Assembly: GCA_041476545.1 (NCBI GenBank)
Contig: JBGOTP010000089.1
Coordinates: 1-14,969 of the forward strand
DNA from: JBGOTP01 sp041476545
GTDB lineage: Bacteria; Acidobacteriota; Vicinamibacteria; Vicinamibacterales; CAVVIG01
Reading direction: 5' to 3'
Length of the DNA: 14,969 bases
Positions 11,505 through 14,969 of the stretch are shown piece by piece. Below the pieces are notes generated by a model. It worked only from the letters and a program-made list of their open reading frames with translations. It had not been told where the DNA came from and made no database searches. How positions within the stretch are numbered: the stretch's first letter is position 1; each line of letters begins with the position of its first letter. Position numbers and translations under genes: made by a program.

Positions 11505-13369
11505 TCCTTCGGCCGCTGGAAATCCCGCACGCGCAGCAGCATCGTGTCCGGATCGTTCTTGGAAGAGAGCGACGGATCCTTTTCAATGCGAAAGAAGATC
11601 TTGTTGTGCCCGCGCGTGACCGGCATGGCGAGCGTGGCCGCCTGGTTCCCGACCGTCACAGTCTCAGAGAATCCCCCGCCGGTTCGCATCGTCAGCCGGC
11701 AGCTCATCAGATCTGGTCGACTGGGACCCATGGCCAGATCAACCTGAAGACTCAGGAAGCCACTCCTCCGCGCGACGACCTCCATCTCCGCGTCGTCGTG
11801 GCCCACCCAGAAGGACGGCAGGTTCACCCCCTGCACAACGCCACTGGGCGCTGAGACTGAGATGAGCTGAAAATCCTTCCCCAAAAACCGGGGCGCCACC
11901 AGATCGATGACCCTATCAGAGACGCTCTTGAGGGACCCGTAGGCGGCCGGGTTGGCGCCCCTGAGATTGTCGTAATAGCCAGTAATACCGATGCCCGTGT
12001 TGAAGAAAACGGTCAAGGCGACAAGGAGAACAATCGCCGTCCGTTCGAAGATTCTGATTCGAGGATGGCCCTCCAATTGACGCTCGAGACCGATCATGAC
12101 GATGCCCGCCGCCGTCATGAGGAAAGGAGAGAAGTCCACGACATATCGCATCGTCACGCCTGGGAACATGCTGAGAAACAGGACCTCGAGCGCGCCGATC
12201 GCGACAAGAACCAACGCGTAGACACAGAGCGTGCCCTCATAGGCAGACGCGTTTCCCCGTCGTGTTCCAGAGACCGTCAACCACCAGGAGACGGGGAGAA
12301 GCCCCAGAACAACAAGGATCGGTGTCGTCAGGAACAGTCCGGCGATTGGCTCCAGGAAAGAGCCTGGAGGCGGGAGCGCGTCAACTCCTATGACATGCGT
12401 GTAGGGAAAGGCCATGTTCACGTGAAACGACTGCCATAAGTAGAGATAGGAATAACTTGGAATACGGCTGATATCGAACTTCAGTTGCCGGACGTCCACG
12501 CCGGCCAGCTGATAGGACATGCCGAACTCGGTCCAGGAGTCGAACCGCAGATAGTTGTACAGACCCAGCAGGAACAGGACGGCCATGAACGGAAGAACAA
12601 GAGCGGCCATCCGACGGAGGGTACGTCGACGCTCCTCGCGGTCTCGATACTTCCACGTCCACGCCGGAACCGCCATCAACGGAGCCGCAAGGATCAGGTT
12701 TGGTCTGGCTCCAACGGCGAGGCCCAGGAAGAGGCTGCCGAGGCCCAATCTCCAGCAGGACACTCCTTCGCCGGATGTGCTGGACACCAGGAAATAGACG
12801 GCAGCAGCCCCGCAAAAGAAACCGCTCGAAATCGCCACTTCGTAGATGTCCGGACGTCTCAGGAGGAACGGAATGGCACCACCGAAACCCAGCATCAACA
12901 CGGAGGCGTAGGAAACCCTGACGTCTCGCGTCGCGAAGAGCCTCCGCCTGACACACACGAGCGTCAACAACGAGAAGCACACGCCTCCAAAACTGAAGAG
13001 CGCAGCCGCGGCGTTCATAGGGAGATGGCCCGTCGTCAGGGCGCGGAACGGCAGAAACAGAAGGACCACGGGGGTGACACCGAAATAGAGGTAGTACTTT
13101 CCCTTATAAAGTGAAGCATCGTGGAGCCGGTACGGTGCGTTCGCATCTGGATCGTAGGGATCGGCCAGAGCCAGTAAGGCCGGATGCGGCGCCAACGGCA
13201 GACTCACGTGGCCAGCAGCAAAGGCATCAGCCAGTCCGTTGTAGTACGGGTTTGGTTGAGTTGTTCCGATCGCGAGGATTTTCCCTTGTCCGACCGTCCA
13301 GAGATAGAACCAGAAGATCAGCGCCAACAAGACACTCGCGACGGCATAGTGCGCCCATCGCGCGATCAT
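11501..13369 (-). CDS. Polytopic membrane protein, GT-C/GT39-like glycosyltransferase candidate with C-terminal periplasmic domain
   Basis: The protein has 622 residues from ATG 13369, which overlaps the methyltransferase stop as ATGA; no ribosome binding site is seen, so translation is probably coupled. About 12 hydrophobic helices are visible: 6-26, 93-110, 118-140, 150-170, 178-196, 206-222, 224-238, 253-270, 342-362, 378-400, 412-427, 440-460. A long first extracytoplasmic loop (27-92) contains QPNPYYNGLADAF, PYDPDANAPY and HDASLYKGKYYLYFG. The MRYVVDFSPFLM motif (407-418) resembles the R-Y-x-x-D-F-x-P segment of GT39-like membrane glycosyltransferases, which use polyprenyl-linked sugars. 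Residues about 495-622 form a soluble, beta-rich domain predicted outside. I cannot name the donor or acceptor. It is the last gene of the visible operon, and its stop lies in the CTAG shared with TlpA. Confidence 0.75.
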   Translation of the reverse strand: MIARWAHYAVASVLLALIFWFYLWTVGQGKILAIGTTQPNPYYNGLADAFAAGHVSLPLAPHPALLALADPYDPDANAPYRLHDASLYKGKYYLYFGVTPVVLLFLPFRALTTGHLPMNAAAALFSFGGVCFSLLTLVCVRRRLFATRDVRVSYASVLMLGFGGAIPFLLRRPDIYEVAISSGFFCGAAAVYFLVSSTSGEGVSCWRLGLGSLFLGLAVGARPNLILAAPLMAVPAWTWKYRDREERRRTLRRMAALVLPFMAVLFLLGLYNYLRFDSWTEFGMSYQLAGVDVRQLKFDISRIPSYSYLYLWQSFHVNMAFPYTHVIGVDALPPPGSFLEPIAGLFLTTPILVVLGLLPVSWWLTVSGTRRGNASAYEGTLCVYALVLVAIGALEVLFLSMFPGVTMRYVVDFSPFLMTAAGIVMIGLERQLEGHPRIRIFERTAIVLLVALTVFFNTGIGITGYYDNLRGANPAAYGSLKSVSDRVIDLVAPRFLGKDFQLISVSAPSGVVQGVNLPSFWVGHDDAEMEVVARRSGFLSLQVDLAMGPSRPDLMSCRLTMRTGGGFSETVTVGNQAATLAMPVTRGHNKIFFRIEKDPSLSSKNDPDTMLLRVRDFQRPKD

Positions 13370-14148
13370 GGTTGCAAGCGCCTTCGGGCCAGCGCAACTC
13401 GCTGCCAACCCCAGGCAGAACGATCCATGTTGAGCCTGAACAGCGCCTGATAGATTTCCATCGACACGGTCATGAGCCTGGCGGAGCCTGACCCGCCGTG
13501 GGTGGCTGAGGCAGCGTCCCGCACCAACGCCTTTCCCCGAGCGATCGTTGAGAGCTTGTAGAGATTGAAAAACGGGAAGCCGGCTCCGGTGACCGTCACG
13601 ACGTCCAGACCGCTTCTGTCCAGGAGATCATGAAGCTCTTTGGTGGAGTAGTGCTTCCGATGCCCGATATGTCTGTCGTAGTGCGAGCGAGGACCTCCCG
13701 GAACCGTCACGACAAGGCTGCACCCCGGCCTCATGTAGCACTGGACGTTGACCAGCAGCTTCTCCGGCTCGTCCAGGTGTTCGAGGACTTCGGAACAGAC
13801 CGCATGGGTGGCCCACTGCGTGTATTCGGGCGGCGGATCAGGTGCTTCGAGGAGCTGCAGTTCCAGAAAGACCGCCGTGGGAACCTTTCTTCGTGAGAGT
13901 TCCACGCCCACGCGGCTGAAATCCACTCCGAGGACTTCCGCATCCGGGTATGCGGTCTTCAGTTCTGCGGCAAAGTCGCCCTGCCCGCTCCCGATGTCGA
14001 GCACTCGCACCGGACGCGGGGCGTGTTCAAGGCCAAGTAGGCCGAAGATCAGCTTCCGGCGATAGAGCTGAGCCGGGTTCAGGCTCGCCGTCTCGGCGAA
14101 GGCATTCCAATGGTGATCCCAGTCGTCGACGGGGCGAAGTACATTCAT
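13366..14148 (-). CDS. Class I SAM-dependent methyltransferase
   Basis: The protein has 260 residues from ATG 14148. That start overlaps the oxidoreductase stop as ATGA, and the product begins MNVLRPVDDWDHHWNAFAET, typical of sugar and polyketide-type methyltransferases; the longer frame to 14226 lies inside the upstream gene. The Rossmann-fold SAM site is VLDIGSGQGDFA (49-60) with the ribose-binding acid D76 in LGVDFS and the post-motif segment CSEVLEHLDEPEK (118-130). VVTVPGGPRSHYDRHIGH (146-163) is the usual substrate-side loop of methyltransferase-11/23-like enzymes. The C-terminus is basic. Its place between a Gfo/Idh/MocA oxidoreductase and a GT-C-like membrane protein suggests methylation of a sugar or glycolipid intermediate, which is inference. 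Confidence 0.88.
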   Translation of the reverse strand: MNVLRPVDDWDHHWNAFAETASLNPAQLYRRKLIFGLLGLEHAPRPVRVLDIGSGQGDFAAELKTAYPDAEVLGVDFSRVGVELSRRKVPTAVFLELQLLEAPDPPPEYTQWATHAVCSEVLEHLDEPEKLLVNVQCYMRPGCSLVVTVPGGPRSHYDRHIGHRKHYSTKELHDLLDRSGLDVVTVTGAGFPFFNLYKLSTIARGKALVRDAASATHGGSGSARLMTVSMEIYQALFRLNMDRSAWGWQRVALARRRLQP

Positions 14149-14969
14149 GAAAGATTGATCGTTGCCATAGCGTCCCGGCATTTCTCCCAGAGCTGCATAG
14201 TAAGGAGGGCGTCTTCCGCAGAGCATGGGCGAATACGGTTCGACTCGCCGAAAAGCAGGGCCTCGATCTCCTTGGCAAAGACGTCGTCACCGTCGGTTTT
14301 CAGGACGTGCTCTTCGGAGTCTTTCTGACTTTTCCCTCCCATCCAGGCCCACCGCTTGCCACGGACGTATGTCTGCGTGCCGTAGCTGCGCCCTCGTCCG
14401 GCAACGATTCCGTATCCCTCGGTGCCACGGACATCCAACGAGAACGTGCTCTGCCAGCGGACGATCGACACCTGTAGATTGATCACATAGCCTGGTCCGT
14501 TGAGAAGGAGATGGCACTCTTCCTCGATGCCGGTTCTCCAGAAGCCGCGCCATGCCAGACCGGCATGGACTGCCAACTCCCCAGCCGAAATGATTCGGCA
14601 CAGGTCAAGGAGGTGGATGCCAGGATCGATGAGACAACCCCCGCCTGCCTCTGCAAGGTTGAACTTCCAGCTGTCCCTCATGTCCGGGCTGCCGCCATGG
14701 CCCATGACCATGTTCACGGCGATCAATGGCCCAAACCAGCCTGACTGAATATCTCGCAGGAGAGCGGAGATTCCAGCAAAGAAGGGATAGTTGAAGCCAA
14801 CCCAGAGCTGGCCCGGTACGGTCATGGCGTCAATCAGCCGCCTGGCTTCCACCACGCTTCTTCCCAGAGGCTTTTCGACGAGGACGGTAACGCCTGTCTT
14901 GAGCAGCGTCTCGGTGATCTCGACCGCGGCGCCGTGGGGCGTTGCAACAAACACCCACTGGGCGCCGGC
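14145..14969 (-). CDS. Gfo/Idh/MocA family NAD(P)-dependent oxidoreductase, N-terminus cut by window edge
   Basis: The frame is open to the right edge, so the Rossmann start (GxGxxG) is outside; about 274 residues are visible. It begins inside the NAD domain with VFVATPHGAAVEI, followed by the conserved VEKPLG whose Lys is catalytic in this family. The C-terminal alpha/beta domain carries GGGCLIDPGIHLLDL, where the Asp-x-x-x-His pair is the usual active-site acid/base. Family members oxidise or reduce sugar hydroxyls, often nucleotide- or lipid-linked sugars, in the cytoplasm. The stop overlaps the methyltransferase start as ATGA, so this, the methyltransferase and the membrane protein form a tightly coupled operon likely for synthesis of a modified sugar or glycan. 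The exact substrate cannot be inferred. Confidence 0.88.
   Translation of the reverse strand, partial: AGAQWVFVATPHGAAVEITETLLKTGVTVLVEKPLGRSVVEARRLIDAMTVPGQLWVGFNYPFFAGISALLRDIQSGWFGPLIAVNMVMGHGGSPDMRDSWKFNLAEAGGGCLIDPGIHLLDLCRIISAGELAVHAGLAWRGFWRTGIEEECHLLLNGPGYVINLQVSIVRWQSTFSLDVRGTEGYGIVAGRGRSYGTQTYVRGKRWAWMGGKSQKDSEEHVLKTDGDDVFAKEIEALLFGESNRIRPCSAEDALLTMQLWEKCRDAMATINLS

Overview
The window looks like a chromosomal segment of a GC-rich, Gram-negative, soil- or sediment-type bacterium. The most likely group is Acidobacteriota of the Vicinamibacteria type. This rests on several PQQ-like beta-propeller paralogues close together, a cytochrome c-quinoprotein fusion with a Gly/Ala/Pro/Arg linker, and a C-terminal remnant resembling the PD40/TolB tail of acidobacterial Ser/Thr kinases. 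It is inferred from gene content only. No rRNA, tRNA, integrase, transposase or CRISPR array was seen.

Layout. (1) 3-3065, + strand: a left-truncated PQQ-like propeller protein, a secreted metallo-beta-lactamase-fold hydrolase (ATGA overlap) and an alpha/beta hydrolase of the homoserine O-acetyltransferase-like family, broken by a deletion-type frameshift at about 2221. (2) 3079-6026: two divergently transcribed PQQ-like propeller proteins, 4572-3079 (-) and 4767-6026 (+). The spacer holds copies of a palindromic repeat, one of which surrounds the + strand start codon. (3) 6027-7407: a repeat-rich, gene-poor stretch with a DUF2585/UPF0314 membrane protein, a 27-residue membrane ORF with a good ribosome binding site, and short-period tandem arrays. 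(4) 7394-10516, - strand: CHRD-domain protein, then a cytochrome c-quinoprotein dehydrogenase (ATGA overlap), then a kinase-tail remnant. (5) 10620-11504, +: a membrane-anchored TlpA-like thiol-disulfide protein with an unusual five-cysteine tail. (6) 14969-11501, - strand: a right-truncated Gfo/Idh/MocA oxidoreductase, a SAM methyltransferase and a polytopic GT-C-like membrane protein. All three are joined by 4-base ATGA overlaps and form a likely sugar or surface-glycan operon.

Most products appear to act outside the cytoplasm: four beta-propellers, the MBL hydrolase, the alpha/beta hydrolase, the CHRD protein, TlpA and the haem c domain. The CHRD/quinoprotein/TlpA set may be a periplasmic redox module, since TlpA-type proteins commonly reduce apocytochrome cysteines and the quinoprotein carries a CxxCH haem site. 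This is inference from neighbourhood.

The most unusual observations are structural. Four genes (6026 +, 6433 -, 7394 -, 7674 -) are each followed directly after the stop by a short-period (7-, 8- or 9-nt) tandem array in the sense orientation. There is also a GGCCGGACCTTATG-type palindromic repeat in inverted pairs, a perfect 12-bp hairpin at 6345-6378, and a signal peptide encoded by six 9-nt repeat units. I did not find a convincing new defence or multi-gene system.
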